DNA of 64,000 nt from Aliiglaciecola sp. CAU 1673. Lineage in GTDB: Bacteria; Pseudomonadota; Gammaproteobacteria; Enterobacterales; Alteromonadaceae. Position 1 is the stretch's first letter. Every line of letters starts with the position of its first letter. The notes under the pieces are model-generated. The model saw only the letters and a list, made by a program, of their open reading frames with translations, searched no databases and was not told where the DNA came from. The stretch spans positions 1 to 64,000 of the forward strand of contig NZ_JARHUG010000019.1 in the NCBI RefSeq assembly GCF_029223185.1, in the 5' to 3' direction. Below, piece after piece: positions 1 to 8,941 of this stretch. The position numbers and the translations under genes were made by a program.

Positions 1-72
1 AGATTCATCATGGCCAGGGCGATAAATGCCCATTAACAGGCCGAATGTAGAGCGGCAGTCCCAACCCAACAT
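1..72 (-). CDS. Possible N-terminus of a gene running off the left edge
   Basis: On the minus strand an ATG at 72-70 opens 24 codons with no stop before the window edge, beginning M-L-G-W-D-C-R-S-T-F. An in-frame TAG lies 15 bases before this ATG. There is no convincing Shine-Dalgarno sequence, and too little sequence is present to assign a family. It could equally be a chance opening; the neighbouring sequence is needed. Confidence 0.2.
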   Translation of the reverse strand, partial: MLGWDCRSTFGLLMGIYRPGHDES

Positions 73-483
73 CAAAATAAAGTGTAGCTATTGTTTTGAC
101 AAACGGGGGAGTCCATGTAGCTTAGTATACGGCAGGTGTCGGGCTAAGGGAGATAGGTAGCGGGTGTCGGTCTATGCGCTATATGGCGTGTAAAGCGACA
201 GCTGTCGTCTATGTTCCCTGACCGGATTTTTGCCTGCCTTGGTCAAATCTTTGAATCTTCACTGTATTTCACGCCTTGTCCGTTTTCCAGCTTTTTCAGC
301 GACAGCCGGAAATGGCTTGATTTGAAAGCCTGGATTAAACACTGTCTGTATTAAAATACAGTGATATTCAAAGAAATTATTAATATAGAGAAAGACGACC
401 TAAACAATGCTATTTGTCGGTCGTCTTTGCCAGAGCGGTCGGGCCTTTTAATAGATTCAAGCGGCGACCTGTTGCGGTTGGAA
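73..483. other. Intergenic stretch without a recognised gene
   Basis: No coding region is supported here. It contains a 12-bp perfect palindrome CGACAGCTGTCG at 196-207, two near copies of GGTGTCGG(G/T)CTA at about 135 and 163, and a hairpin at 391-428 listed separately. The rest shows nothing recognisable. Confidence 0.5.
391..428 (-). terminator. Hairpin downstream of the DUF2987 gene
   Basis: AAAGACGACC (391-400) and GGTCGTCTTT (419-428) form a perfect 10-bp inverted repeat with an 18-base loop. It lies about 55 bases past the stop of the minus-strand operon 2640-484. On the minus strand the stem is followed by a mixed T/A run, so it is a plausible but not canonical terminator. Confidence 0.5.
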
Positions 484-1122
484 TTACTCCGTTAAAGCGG
501 TAATACGCAGGGGGCTGACCGGTAGCGTTAATTGTCCCTGCCCTTCCAAAAAGGCTTTGTCCAGCACCCAGCGGCCATTTTGTACCGGCAGGGCCACAGG
601 CTGATCATTTAGGCTGGCAGCGCCACTGCCTTCCGGCATCTGCAGCATCAAGCCTTTTACATCTGGCATCATAAACGACAAGAAGCCGCCCATTTCGTCG
701 AAGAAAGCGTCGTATTCGGCAAATAACCCGCGTAATTCTTCTATGTTGTACTGGGACTTGAGTACCTCTGGCTTGGTTTCCAACTGCACCGACATATCAC
801 ATTGGTTGGCCGCCTGCCCTAACTCCAGACGGACCGTAGCATTGGCCAGCTTTAATGCTCTTTCATTGGGCACAGTGAAACGTTGCTCTTTACTGACGAC
901 AAGGGGCATATCCTGTTTTTGTGTATGGATATAAGCCGATGTGATATCACACAACTGACGTGTGCCCACATGTACAAAACCAAAAGCAAATTGCAGGGAT
1001 GGCATGGACTCTTCGTCCAGCTTTTTCACATGGCTGTACAGTGCGCTGTACTCTATTTCCAAAGGCTCTGCCAGGGTGGCAAAGGGTAAAGAGGTCAGCA
1101 AAGCGAGAGGGAATAACTTCAT
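484..1122 (-). CDS. DUF2987 family secreted protein
   Basis: 212 residues with a short Sec signal peptide (M-K-L-F-P-L-A-L-L-T-S-L-P-F-A-T-L-A, cleavage after residue 18). The mature part, with its early L-E-I-E-Y-S segment, matches DUF2987 periplasmic proteins known mainly from Shewanella and Alteromonas; no function is established for the family. The start codon overlaps the stop of the upstream glucosaminidase gene (ATGA, 1119-1122), so the two are translationally coupled. It is the last gene of the 2640-484 operon and is followed by a hairpin. Family assignment is by recalled resemblance; expression with the glucosaminidase suggests, but does not prove, an envelope role. Confidence 0.65.
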   Translation of the reverse strand: MKLFPLALLTSLPFATLAEPLEIEYSALYSHVKKLDEESMPSLQFAFGFVHVGTRQLCDITSAYIHTQKQDMPLVVSKEQRFTVPNERALKLANATVRLELGQAANQCDMSVQLETKPEVLKSQYNIEELRGLFAEYDAFFDEMGGFLSFMMPDVKGLMLQMPEGSGAASLNDQPVALPVQNGRWVLDKAFLEGQGQLTLPVSPLRITALTE

Positions 1123-1907
1123 GAGGTCATGTACTTCTTGTTAATACGGATCATTTGCAGCAGTTCATCAATGTAATCCTGCCCGCGTTCGGAGTAGCTC
1201 ATCAGTCCATCCACTAAGCGCTCGGCAATAATGGGCTGCTGGTTGCGTCGCAAGCTGGCACGAATAGCACGGAGCTCGCTGTAGGCATAATGGCTGTTGA
1301 TATTTTGCATATAGGCGCTGACTGCATGTGACAGATCACGGAACTTGGCCACTTCATGGCTGGCGCCGCTACGTCTGGCGGTGGGCACAAAACCACAACC
1401 GCGTTTATAACACCACATTCCAAAAAAGTTGTATCCGTCGGTAGCAAAGCGTGAAGTGCCCCAGGCTGACTCGTTGGCTGCCTGTGCCAGCACCAACTCC
1501 ATGGGCACAATGTCCACGCGGCGCATCAAACGGCTGATGCCTTCTACGTCTGTTGGCGGCTTTTCAAGCTCGTATTTGCGACTCAGTTGTTCCAATTTAC
1601 GCCGGTAAAGGCGTGGAAGCGGTTCACCTACAATCAGCTTTTGACGTATGGCTTGCAGCAAACTGCGCTCTTTAAGAATGAGCTGATTGTGGTATTCCAC
1701 CGCTGGGCGCAAGTAGGCAAAAAACGCCTGCTTTTTTTCTTCAATGTCCTCAATGGCACTGAAATCCGGCATCCTAACCGAAATTTCCACCGGCTCTGGC
1801 AGGTTGATGATCTCTTCTTCTGATTTCAGAAAAGGATACAGAAATGCGGCCATCACCAGCACCAGAAACAGCGCGCGAAGAAGCTGCCTTAACGGGCTGT
1901 TAGGCAT
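1119..1907 (-). CDS. Bax-like glucosaminidase-domain protein
   Basis: About 262 residues: one N-terminal membrane segment (residues 8-24), a linker, and a C-terminal glucosaminidase (GH73-like) domain of the E. coli Bax type. The motif A-Q-A-A-N-E-S-A-W-G-T-S-R-F carries the expected catalytic Glu, and F-F-G-M-W-C downstream is typical of the family. It probably cleaves peptidoglycan between GlcNAc and MurNAc on the periplasmic side of the inner membrane. ATG 1907 is chosen over GTG 1931 because GAGAG lies 8 bases before it and it overlaps the upstream stop by only 8 bases. It is coupled by ATGA to the DUF2987 gene. Confidence 0.8.
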   Translation of the reverse strand: MPNSPLRQLLRALFLVLVMAAFLYPFLKSEEEIINLPEPVEISVRMPDFSAIEDIEEKKQAFFAYLRPAVEYHNQLILKERSLLQAIRQKLIVGEPLPRLYRRKLEQLSRKYELEKPPTDVEGISRLMRRVDIVPMELVLAQAANESAWGTSRFATDGYNFFGMWCYKRGCGFVPTARRSGASHEVAKFRDLSHAVSAYMQNINSHYAYSELRAIRASLRRNQQPIIAERLVDGLMSYSERGQDYIDELLQMIRINKKYMTS

Positions 1908-2640
1908 GGAAAATACTCTCTGTGGCACCACTAGGGTCCGCTTCGTAGGTGGTCACTGTTACCCCGAAAATATCACGATATAAAATGCCGGTGACATTGT
2001 AATACAGTGGCGCGACCCAAATCAGTGCTACACCAAAGGTTAGTGCGACCAACAGGAACAGGCCCAGGAAGACCAGATGTAGCAAAATAAACTCTTTCCA
2101 TTTGTGGGTAACGACACGAATGGAAACATAAATGGCCCGCAATGGTGGCAGGCCTTTTTCTACAATCAGTGGCATCACAAAACTGCAGGCAACAATAAAG
2201 TAAAGTCCGGGTAGAATCAGTAACAGCCCCAGTTGTACCAGTATGCCCACTAACATGGCGGCCAGGGCTAACACCAAGGTTTTGGGCAGAAAATGGAATA
2301 AATGAGAAGGCTTGGAAATACCGCCGATCGCATGATTGACGCCCATCATAATCAGACCGGTCATTAAAGGTGCAGAAATCAGTGTCAGCATCAGTTGGCT
2401 AACCATCTGCACACCGGACGAAGTCACGTCCAGGCCGTGAAATTGGGCAATTTGCACCAGCACCATGCTGGCAATTAAAAAGATACAGAAGACCAGTAAA
2501 ATAGCCTGCACCATGCGCCATTTAGTGAGCTGCGTCAGACTCCAGCCTTCTTTGAATACGGCCTTTACATCGAGTTGGTATTGGCCGTTCATGGCCGTTT
2601 CAAGACTTCCGCCGAGGGTCATGCGTTTTTTTTCGGTCAC
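1900..2640 (-). CDS. Multi-spanning inner-membrane protein of unknown function
   Basis: 246 residues. After a 40-residue cytoplasmic N-terminus there are about five or six hydrophobic segments, with pairs near residues 45-65, 80-105, 115-150 and 170-210. The layout resembles small DUF-type integral membrane proteins (BPSS1780/YciC-like), but no diagnostic motif is visible, so no function is given. GTG 2640 is preceded by GGAAGG at 8-base spacing. It is the first gene of a three-gene operon with the Bax-like hydrolase and the DUF2987 protein. Confidence 0.7.
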   Translation of the reverse strand: MTEKKRMTLGGSLETAMNGQYQLDVKAVFKEGWSLTQLTKWRMVQAILLVFCIFLIASMVLVQIAQFHGLDVTSSGVQMVSQLMLTLISAPLMTGLIMMGVNHAIGGISKPSHLFHFLPKTLVLALAAMLVGILVQLGLLLILPGLYFIVACSFVMPLIVEKGLPPLRAIYVSIRVVTHKWKEFILLHLVFLGLFLLVALTFGVALIWVAPLYYNVTGILYRDIFGVTVTTYEADPSGATESIFHA

Positions 2641-2898
2641 AGATTAAACCTTCCGTACTACAACGGCGACTATGATAACAGCCGTTACGGAAAAAGTCGG
2701 CAATTGGAAGGTGGCCTAGTGCGCTTTGTTAAATATCCTAATTGTTAGTCTGATTGACCAAGATTAGCCGAAGCCTCCATGCATAGAAATCATAAGCCTA
2801 TGAATATATTGAATTAAATTAGTGGCATCCAGATTGCAATCTCTTGCCAACGAAGACAAAAAATCCCTGCTCAAGCAGGATTGTAAAAAGGAAACTCC

Positions 2899-3510
2899 AT
2901 GAAAATTGCTAAACTTTCTCCCCTTTTCCTGGCCCTGAGCGTAAGCGCCTTTGCCAAAGACGTGGTGGTGCTGGAGGACAATTTTGCGGTGCCCGCCGAC
3001 GCACGTATTGTGTTGGATGTCCCCGTTGGTGAAATTGAGCTCAGAACCCACGATGGTGACACCCTCTCCTATCGCGTTGAGGTGGAGGAAGCCAATGGAC
3101 ACTGGTTTTCTTCTGCGGATTTAAATGACGTCAAGGTTAAGAAAGAGATCAGCGGTGACAGGGTTCGCCTGGAGATTGATGAAGACGATACTGAGCAGCA
3201 TTGGGTGATTGCGGTACCCCGAAGTGCTGCCATCAGCATCGATCTTGGTGTCGGCAGTGTCGAGGTTGAGGGCACCGCTCGTGATCTGGACGTGGATGTC
3301 GGTGTAGGCTCTGCCCATGTGGAGCTGACCGGCAGCGAATACCGCAGTATTGAACTGGAAGCCGGTGTTGGCGGTGCCAGCTTACGAGGCTTCGAGAATT
3401 ACCGCAGTGAACGCGCCATCGTCAGTGAGGAAGTGAGCTGGCGCGGTAACGGACAATATGATGTTAAGGTAGAAGTCGGTGTAGGCGATGTAACCGCCAA
3501 ATCCAGCTGA
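2899..3510 (+). CDS. Secreted DUF4097-like beta-repeat protein
   Basis: 203 residues with a signal peptide ending S-V-S-A-F-A. The mature chain alternates short strands with repeated acidic V-G-(V)-G-S/D-V motifs (L-G-V-G-S-V-E-V, V-G-V-G-S-A-H-V, A-G-V-G-G-A-S-L, V-G-V-G-D-V-T-A). This pattern is seen in DUF4097-type putative adhesins that fold as beta-solenoids. AAGGAAA precedes the ATG. It stands alone, and its 3' end faces lysE/rhtB across a shared hairpin. Location is probably periplasmic or surface; the partner is unknown. Confidence 0.65.
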   Translation: MKIAKLSPLFLALSVSAFAKDVVVLEDNFAVPADARIVLDVPVGEIELRTHDGDTLSYRVEVEEANGHWFSSADLNDVKVKKEISGDRVRLEIDEDDTEQHWVIAVPRSAAISIDLGVGSVEVEGTARDLDVDVGVGSAHVELTGSEYRSIELEAGVGGASLRGFENYRSERAIVSEEVSWRGNGQYDVKVEVGVGDVTAKSS

Positions 3511-3518
3511 TCCCCTGA

Positions 3519-3552
3519 GTGGCCGGTTTGCAGGAATCTTTAAACCGGCCAC
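3519..3552. terminator. Bidirectional terminator-like hairpin
   Basis: GTGGCCGGTTT (3519-3529) and AAACCGGCCAC (3542-3552) form a perfect 11-bp stem between two convergent genes. The right arm includes the last codons and stop of the minus-strand lysE/rhtB gene. There is a T-run in the loop rather than after the stem. Confidence 0.55.
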
Positions 3553-4184
3553 ACCAACTTAACCGCCAGAGCAATCAGCAATACCCCCATCAGGCGGTCA
3601 AACCAATGTCCCTGACGACGCAAGAAGCTGCGTACTCTCAACGAACTCAGCACCAAAGATAAGGCAATAAACCAAAGACCCGTAGCAAAGGCCAGGTAAA
3701 GGCCATATACCACTTTTATCTCGTTAGGGGTTTGCGCGGAAATGACCACCGCAAACAAAGACAAAAAGAACAGTGTCGCTTTGGGATTAAGGCCATTGGT
3801 TAAAAAGCCGGTCACAAAGGCTTTCTTGTCGGATATCTGCCGCTCAGGCATCTCCCCTTTTTCCGCCATGCTGCCGGTATTCGCGGTGGCGCGAATGGCC
3901 TGTATACCGATATAAGCCAGATAAGCGGCTGCAGCATAACTTAAGGCTTGAAACAACCAAGGCGTGGTCTGGATCAGGATCCCAATGCCCAATAGCGAGT
4001 AGGCCACATGCAGAAGGATGGCCAGGCCAATGCCCACACTGGTGATAATGGCGGCCCGTTTGCCGTAATTAATACTGTGCTTAAGCACAATCGCAAAATC
4101 CGGACCAGGGCTGGCCACCGCCAGCAAATGCACGGTAGCAATGGTGACAAACTCCAGCCAGTATGGTTGTAACTGCACTAACAT
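3540..4184 (-). CDS. LysE/RhtB-family amino-acid exporter
   Basis: 214 residues with about six membrane segments. The N-terminal motif H-L-L-A-V-A-S-P-G-P-D-F-A-I-V matches the LysE/RhtB family signature. Members export amino acids such as threonine, homoserine, leucine or lysine; the substrate cannot be read from sequence. ATG 4184 is preferred over TTG 4193 because AGGAG lies about 10 bases before it. It is the last gene of nagR-cobB-lysE, 15 bases after cobB. Confidence 0.85.
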   Translation of the reverse strand: MLVQLQPYWLEFVTIATVHLLAVASPGPDFAIVLKHSINYGKRAAIITSVGIGLAILLHVAYSLLGIGILIQTTPWLFQALSYAAAAYLAYIGIQAIRATANTGSMAEKGEMPERQISDKKAFVTGFLTNGLNPKATLFFLSLFAVVISAQTPNEIKVVYGLYLAFATGLWFIALSLVLSSLRVRSFLRRQGHWFDRLMGVLLIALAVKLVWPV

Positions 4185-4199
4185 CGACTTCAATACTCC

Positions 4200-4913
4200 T
4201 TACAAACCACTTCGCCCGGCAAGCAAAGCATCAACATAGGCTGGCACCAAAGTGGAAGCCGGTCCCTGATGTTTTTCGTTAAAATGGCCGCGGCTGGACT
4301 GAAGATTCAGCTCGACGGTGTGGGCTCCCGCAGAAGCGGCCTGTTCGGCGAAGCCCGCTGCCGGATAAACTTCACCCGAGGTGCCAATGGCAATAAACAG
4401 ATCCGCCTGCCAAAGGGCATCCAAAATCCTGTCCATATACAGTGGCATCTCGCCAAACCACACAATATGCGGTCGCATGCCCTGAGTGGGCTGGCAGCAA
4501 CGACAACGGCTGTTGTCGTCAATATCCACCTCGCAGTCCACCACCTGCCCGCTTTGAATGCAGCGGGCTTTGAGTAACTCGCCGTGCATGGCCACCATGG
4601 CTTTGCTACCGGCCCGCTGATGCAGATTATCGACGTTCTGGGTTACCAGCAGAAAGTTTCCCTGACAGGCATTTTCCAGTTTTACCAAGGCCTGATGGGC
4701 AGCGTTGGGACCGACATTACCTTCAATCAACTGGCGGCGACGGGCATTGTAAAAGCGATAAACCAGCTCCGGGTTGGCGGCAAAAGCCTCAGGTGTAGCG
4801 ACCTCCTCCATCCGGTGGTTTTCCCATAAGCCACCATTGTCACGGAAGGTTTTAAGGCCTGACTCGGCAGAAATCCCCGCACCGGTTAGCACCACGATAT
4901 TGTTGTATTGCAT
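4200..4913 (-). CDS. cobB: NAD-dependent protein deacylase, sirtuin CobB
   Basis: 237 residues with the full sirtuin signature: G-A-G-I-S-A-E-S-G near residue 11, T-Q-N-V-D-N-L-H with the catalytic H in M-H-G-E, four cysteines for the zinc site ([10 protein letters not shown], then C-R-C-C), and G-T-S-G-E-V-Y-P. The Y-N-A-R-R segment fits the Tyr/Arg pair of class III sirtuins, which also remove succinyl groups. It shares one base with the nagR stop (TGATG), so the two are co-translated. Known substrates of the family include acetyl-CoA synthetase, which is relevant because NagA releases acetate. Confidence 0.93.
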   Translation of the reverse strand: MQYNNIVVLTGAGISAESGLKTFRDNGGLWENHRMEEVATPEAFAANPELVYRFYNARRRQLIEGNVGPNAAHQALVKLENACQGNFLLVTQNVDNLHQRAGSKAMVAMHGELLKARCIQSGQVVDCEVDIDDNSRCRCCQPTQGMRPHIVWFGEMPLYMDRILDALWQADLFIAIGTSGEVYPAAGFAEQAASAGAHTVELNLQSSRGHFNEKHQGPASTLVPAYVDALLAGRSGL

Positions 4914-5965
4914 CAGGACAACCCCTGGCGCTGTGTCGATTCACGCACCACCAGTTGCGGTTCGAAATGCCGGTGGCTTACTTCTGTCTTATGCTGATGT
5001 CCACGTTGTGGATGGCCACGCTGGGACTTGATTTGCGATATCAACAGAGCTGTCGCCTGTTTTGCAATCACATTAGTCGGCTGAGCGGCAGTCGTCAGTT
5101 TAGGTAAGGTCTGCCGGGAAAAAGGGCTGTCTTCAAAACCGGCGATAGATAACTGCTTGGGCACATCCACGCCCATCAATCGGGCAGCAAAAAGTGCCCC
5201 TGCGGCAATTTCATCGTTACAGGCAAAGATGGCAGTAGGCGGAGCATCTTGCTCCAGCAGGGCTCTGGCGCCTTTTACACCGGTTTCAAATGAATAGGTG
5301 CCTTCGAACAAATATTCCTGCTTTATGGGGACCCCGTGTTCTTGCAAGGCCTTCTTATAGCCTTCAAAACGTTCGCCCGTTGAGCGGTGATCTTTATCCC
5401 CACCGATAAAGGCGATATTGCTGTGACCCAGGGCAATTAAGTGATTGGTGATTTCTTTACCGGCTTCTTTATCGTGCACAAAGACACAGGGGGTGTGTTC
5501 CTGGCTTTCATCAGAGCCGGAGATAATGCGCACAAACTGTACATCCATTTCTTGCAGCGTGGCCAACACTTGCGGCATTTCAGACAGTGGTGGCGAGATC
5601 ACTAACCCGGCCAGTTGGGATTTCTGCACCATGGTTTTCAGTTCATCACAAATCGTGGGAGAACTGGCATTGCAAGGGTGAATAATCAGTTCATAGCCCT
5701 GCTCTCTGCACTCCCCCAAAATACCGTTCTGCATATCGATCACATAGTAGGCGTTGGGGTTGTCATACACATACCCTAAGGTGTAAGAGCGGGTGCCGGC
5801 CAGATTTCTGGCGGCCAGATTGGGCTCGTAGCTTAGCTCTTTTATTGCGGCTTGCACCCGTTGTACGGTGTCATCGCGTACGCCGGCTTCTTTATTGATG
5901 ACCCTGGACACCGTCTTAATCGAGACGCCTGCCAGTTGGGCCACTTCCTTGATCGTGGATTTCAT
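4913..5965 (-). CDS. nagR: LacI-family repressor of the GlcNAc locus (NagR)
   Basis: 350 residues: an N-terminal LacI helix-turn-helix ([19 protein letters not shown]) and a periplasmic-binding-protein-like effector domain (residues about 60-330). It is divergent from the nag cluster and separated from the TonB receptor gene by 250 bases that hold two palindromic operators. In Alteromonadales and Shewanella, the LacI protein beside such genes is NagR, which binds AATGACA-type palindromes and responds to GlcNAc or GlcNAc-6-P; the three sites here match that. It lacks a clear Shine-Dalgarno sequence. It leads an operon with cobB and lysE/rhtB. Confidence 0.88.
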   Translation of the reverse strand: MKSTIKEVAQLAGVSIKTVSRVINKEAGVRDDTVQRVQAAIKELSYEPNLAARNLAGTRSYTLGYVYDNPNAYYVIDMQNGILGECREQGYELIIHPCNASSPTICDELKTMVQKSQLAGLVISPPLSEMPQVLATLQEMDVQFVRIISGSDESQEHTPCVFVHDKEAGKEITNHLIALGHSNIAFIGGDKDHRSTGERFEGYKKALQEHGVPIKQEYLFEGTYSFETGVKGARALLEQDAPPTAIFACNDEIAAGALFAARLMGVDVPKQLSIAGFEDSPFSRQTLPKLTTAAQPTNVIAKQATALLISQIKSQRGHPQRGHQHKTEVSHRHFEPQLVVRESTQRQGLS

Positions 5966-6117
5966 GAGGCTACATATTTTTATTGTTGGCGCCAGTAAAC
6001 CTTATCCGACGGATGAATTCCAGTGTTGGCAAGGCTTTTGAAGGCATTGGTTAAAAATTGTCATTTTTTCGTCAAACTTGGTTGCGACTGCTGAAAACTT
6101 GATGTAAGTTTATTGTT

Positions 6118-6137
6118 AATGACAACGCTGTCAAATT
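6118..6137. promoter_or_regulatory. NagR operator 1
   Basis: The core TGACAACGCTGTCA at 6120-6133 has inverted TGACA/TGTCA arms. A possible promoter TTGCTT (6139-6144), 16 bases, TAATTA (6161-6166) lies between this site and operator 2, so a repressor bound at both could loop over it. The site fits the known NagR consensus in related bacteria. Confidence 0.82.
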
Positions 6138-6172
6138 GTTGCTTGCGGTAGTTGTCATTTTAATTACCCATG

Positions 6173-6190
6173 AATGACAACGCTGTCATC
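6173..6190. promoter_or_regulatory. NagR operator 2
   Basis: The core TGACAACGCTGTCA at 6175-6188 is identical to operator 1 and lies 55 bases further on, 26 bases upstream of the receptor ATG. It sits just after the putative -10 box, a usual repression position. Confidence 0.85.
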
Positions 6191-6215
6191 ACAATAAAAA
6201 GGATGAGAGGGGAAC

Positions 6216-8807
6216 ATGACACCAAGCAGACTGAATAAGATCACCCTGGCATTACTCTTGGGCGCAGGCGCCCTCCCCCAGGCGATCGCTCAACAAGAAA
6301 CAGACTCACAAGCGGCGAACAGCGGCGAACAAGTCGAAGTTATCCAGGTCAAGGGCATTCGCGCCAGTGCCGCAGCCAACCTGAATGCCAAGCGCTTCTC
6401 CAATGCTATTGTGGATGCCATCACAGCCGAAGATATCGGTAAATTCCCGGACAAGAACGTGGCTGAATCCTTACAGCGAGTGCCGGGTGTGACCATTCAG
6501 CGCCAGTTTGGTGAAGGCGCCGCCGTGTCTATCCGCGGTGCAGGCCCTGATTTTACCCTGACCACGTTAAATGGGCAGAATGTGGCCTCTACCGGCTGGT
6601 TTGTGCTGGAGCCGGCCAAACGCAGCTTTAACTATGAATTGTTGCCCTCTGAACTGGTTGGTGACTTGGAAGTGTACAAGAGCTCCCAGGCCGATCTTGC
6701 TGAAGGCGGCGTGGGCGGCACCGTGGTGGTCAACACCCGCAAGCCCCTGGATCTGGATTCTTTAACTGCCTACGCCTCCTTGGAAGCGCAGTATCAAAGC
6801 GATTCCGAGGAAACCGACCCGCAGTTTTCCGGCCTGCTGAGCTGGAAAAATGAGGAAGAAAATTTAGGTGTGTTAGTCAGTGGTGTGATGCAACAGCGTC
6901 AGTTGCAGCGCCAGGGCAATGAAGCTTTCTGGGAATGGGGGGCAGGTCCGGTTGGTTTTATTCAGGATCGTGAGCGTTCAGCCATCACCACCACCATTCA
7001 GTATGCGCCGTCCGAGAGACTCGACTTTGTCCTCAATTATATGGACATGAAAATGGAGGCGGACAACACCAACTACGCCTTGTGGCTGACGCAGGCTGAC
7101 ACCACCTGGGGTAGCGGCGTCACTGAAGAGTGGCTGGGCGAAGGTGATTATCGCACTCAGGTCAAAGGCCCGTTGAATGTGGCTTACTACCAGGCCCGCC
7201 CCAGGGAAGCGACCATGAATTCCGATGTGCTGGACCTGGTAATGAACTACAGCGGTGACAGCTACAAACTGAAATTCCAGGTCGGGCGTACCGATTCCTC
7301 CGGCGGCACCGATTTCGAAATGGTGGTCGATGACGGTACCGGTGGTACCCCCATCAACAACGGCACCTATGACTTCACTAATGGCTATCAAAGCTGGATG
7401 TTTGACGGTATCGGCGCCAATAATGCCACTTATTCCACCTATGATCCCGGATCTTTGACCATGGGCACAGGCCCTAACTTCAACCGTACCCCGAAGACAG
7501 ATGAAGAAAGCTATGTGCAAGGTGATGTGGAATTTGATGTGGATCTGGGCGCCATTCACGCCATAAAAACCGGTGTGAAATTCACCAAACATGAAAGCAC
7601 CAGCTTGCGTTATGAGTATATACAGCAGGCCGGTTTCAACCCCACTATCAGTACCAGCGGCCTAAATGCCGGATTGATCGATGTGGGTGCGGGAGATTAC
7701 CAAATCATCCAGTTTGACGCCGATGCACTCAAAGCCTGGGCCAAAGCCAGTATCGTTGGTGAAAACGAAGATCTCGGTGCCCACAGCGAAATCGAAGAAG
7801 ATAACTTCGCCGCTTATGTGATGGCCAAGTTCAAGAGTGACAATATCCGCGGTAATTTCGGTTTGCGTTATGCGGCCACGGACGCCACGTCAGTTTTCTA
7901 TGTGGATGGCGCGCGCCAGTCTACCGATGCCGATTACGCCGAGTGGTTGCCTAGCTTTAACCTGGCGATGGATTTAGCCGACGATGTGATTTTGCGCTTC
8001 TCGGCCGCCAGGACGATGGCCCGTCCTCAGTACATCGATATGTACGTAAATCCCGATGTGCGCGGCAGCAATGATGACTTGCCCAACAACCAGTTCTGGA
8101 TCGTCGGTAACGTGGGACTCAAACCCTTCGTCTCCAACCAGTTTGATCTGGGACTGGAGTGGTATTTCGATGAAAGTTCACTGGTATCGGCCGCCATCTT
8201 TAAGAAAGATGTGAAAAACTTCGTCAGCTTTACCGAATACAATGCCAGCGCTGCCGAGATCCCTTTCCCACTGCCAGCGGCAGAGGCGGAGTTTGGCTGG
8301 ACGGTACAGGAAAAGTCTAATGGTAAAGACGCCACAATCGAGGGCTTGGAATTACAGTTCCAACAAGACTTCGGTAATGGTTTCGGCACGTTGGTCAACT
8401 ACACCTATACCGATACCCAAACCGACGAAGATACTTTCCCTGCTGATGGCAACGGGATCCTCAGCGACAGTTCACGTCATGCCTATAACCTGACCGGTTA
8501 CTACGAGAATGATCTGTTCTCGGTACGCCTGTCTTACAACTGGCGGGATGAGTATATGCTGCGTGAAGTCGGCGCCTATGGAAATCGTTTGCATGATGAC
8601 TATGGCACCCTGGATCTGAGCGCGGTCTATCATCTGACCGATTACCTGGATCTGAAACTGGATGTGAACAACCTTACCGAGGAGAGTTCCAAGCAGTTTG
8701 GTAACAACAATGTGCCGACCCGTTACAGTGGCTTTATTGACGGCTTCCCGCTTTATGAATATGAGCAGGCCAGACGTATTACCGCTGGTGTCAGCGTGAA
8801 GTTCTAA
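6216..8807 (+). CDS. TonB-dependent outer-membrane receptor for chitin oligosaccharides
   Basis: 863 residues: signal peptide ending A-I-A, a plug domain beginning I-Q-V-K-G-I-R-A-S with the strong E-D-I-G-K-F-P-D-K-N-V-A-E-S-L-Q motif, and a long beta-barrel ending in an aromatic residue (G-V-S-V-K-F). These features match the TonB-Xanth-Caul family of large sugar-uptake receptors. Two NagR operators precede it and the nag genes follow, so the cargo is probably GlcNAc or chitooligosaccharides. The Shine-Dalgarno region is GAGAGGGG. A 15-bp hairpin follows the gene and may reduce transcription of the downstream genes relative to it. Confidence 0.9.
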   Translation: MTPSRLNKITLALLLGAGALPQAIAQQETDSQAANSGEQVEVIQVKGIRASAAANLNAKRFSNAIVDAITAEDIGKFPDKNVAESLQRVPGVTIQRQFGEGAAVSIRGAGPDFTLTTLNGQNVASTGWFVLEPAKRSFNYELLPSELVGDLEVYKSSQADLAEGGVGGTVVVNTRKPLDLDSLTAYASLEAQYQSDSEETDPQFSGLLSWKNEEENLGVLVSGVMQQRQLQRQGNEAFWEWGAGPVGFIQDRERSAITTTIQYAPSERLDFVLNYMDMKMEADNTNYALWLTQADTTWGSGVTEEWLGEGDYRTQVKGPLNVAYYQARPREATMNSDVLDLVMNYSGDSYKLKFQVGRTDSSGGTDFEMVVDDGTGGTPINNGTYDFTNGYQSWMFDGIGANNATYSTYDPGSLTMGTGPNFNRTPKTDEESYVQGDVEFDVDLGAIHAIKTGVKFTKHESTSLRYEYIQQAGFNPTISTSGLNAGLIDVGAGDYQIIQFDADALKAWAKASIVGENEDLGAHSEIEEDNFAAYVMAKFKSDNIRGNFGLRYAATDATSVFYVDGARQSTDADYAEWLPSFNLAMDLADDVILRFSAARTMARPQYIDMYVNPDVRGSNDDLPNNQFWIVGNVGLKPFVSNQFDLGLEWYFDESSLVSAAIFKKDVKNFVSFTEYNASAAEIPFPLPAAEAEFGWTVQEKSNGKDATIEGLELQFQQDFGNGFGTLVNYTYTDTQTDEDTFPADGNGILSDSSRHAYNLTGYYENDLFSVRLSYNWRDEYMLREVGAYGNRLHDDYGTLDLSAVYHLTDYLDLKLDVNNLTEESSKQFGNNNVPTRYSGFIDGFPLYEYEQARRITAGVSVKF

Positions 8808-8825
8808 CCCTGGTTGGGGGTAACG

Positions 8826-8867
8826 CCAAGTCTGTTGAATAAGTACTTTGCAATTCAACAGACTTGG
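8826..8867 (+). terminator. Strong hairpin between receptor gene and sapC
   Basis: A perfect 15-bp inverted repeat (8826-8840 with 8853-8867) surrounds a 12-base loop. No T-run follows, so it is more likely a partial terminator or an mRNA 3'-end stabiliser after the highly expressed receptor gene than a full stop. Confidence 0.55.
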
Positions 8868-8941
8868 ATTCTGCACCCGCAGCCCCCTCTTTTCAACGAA
8901 GCTCGGTTCGGGCAAAGTGGATATAAAAACAAGGAAAATCT

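Noticed and set aside
196-207. 12-bp palindrome CGACAGCTGTCG in the left intergenic region
   Set aside because: It resembles the NagR core only loosely and has no gene context to support an operator.
6978-7592. 204-codon reading frame antisense to the TonB receptor gene
   Set aside because: It is a shadow of the receptor coding strand with a biased codon pattern and no start signal.
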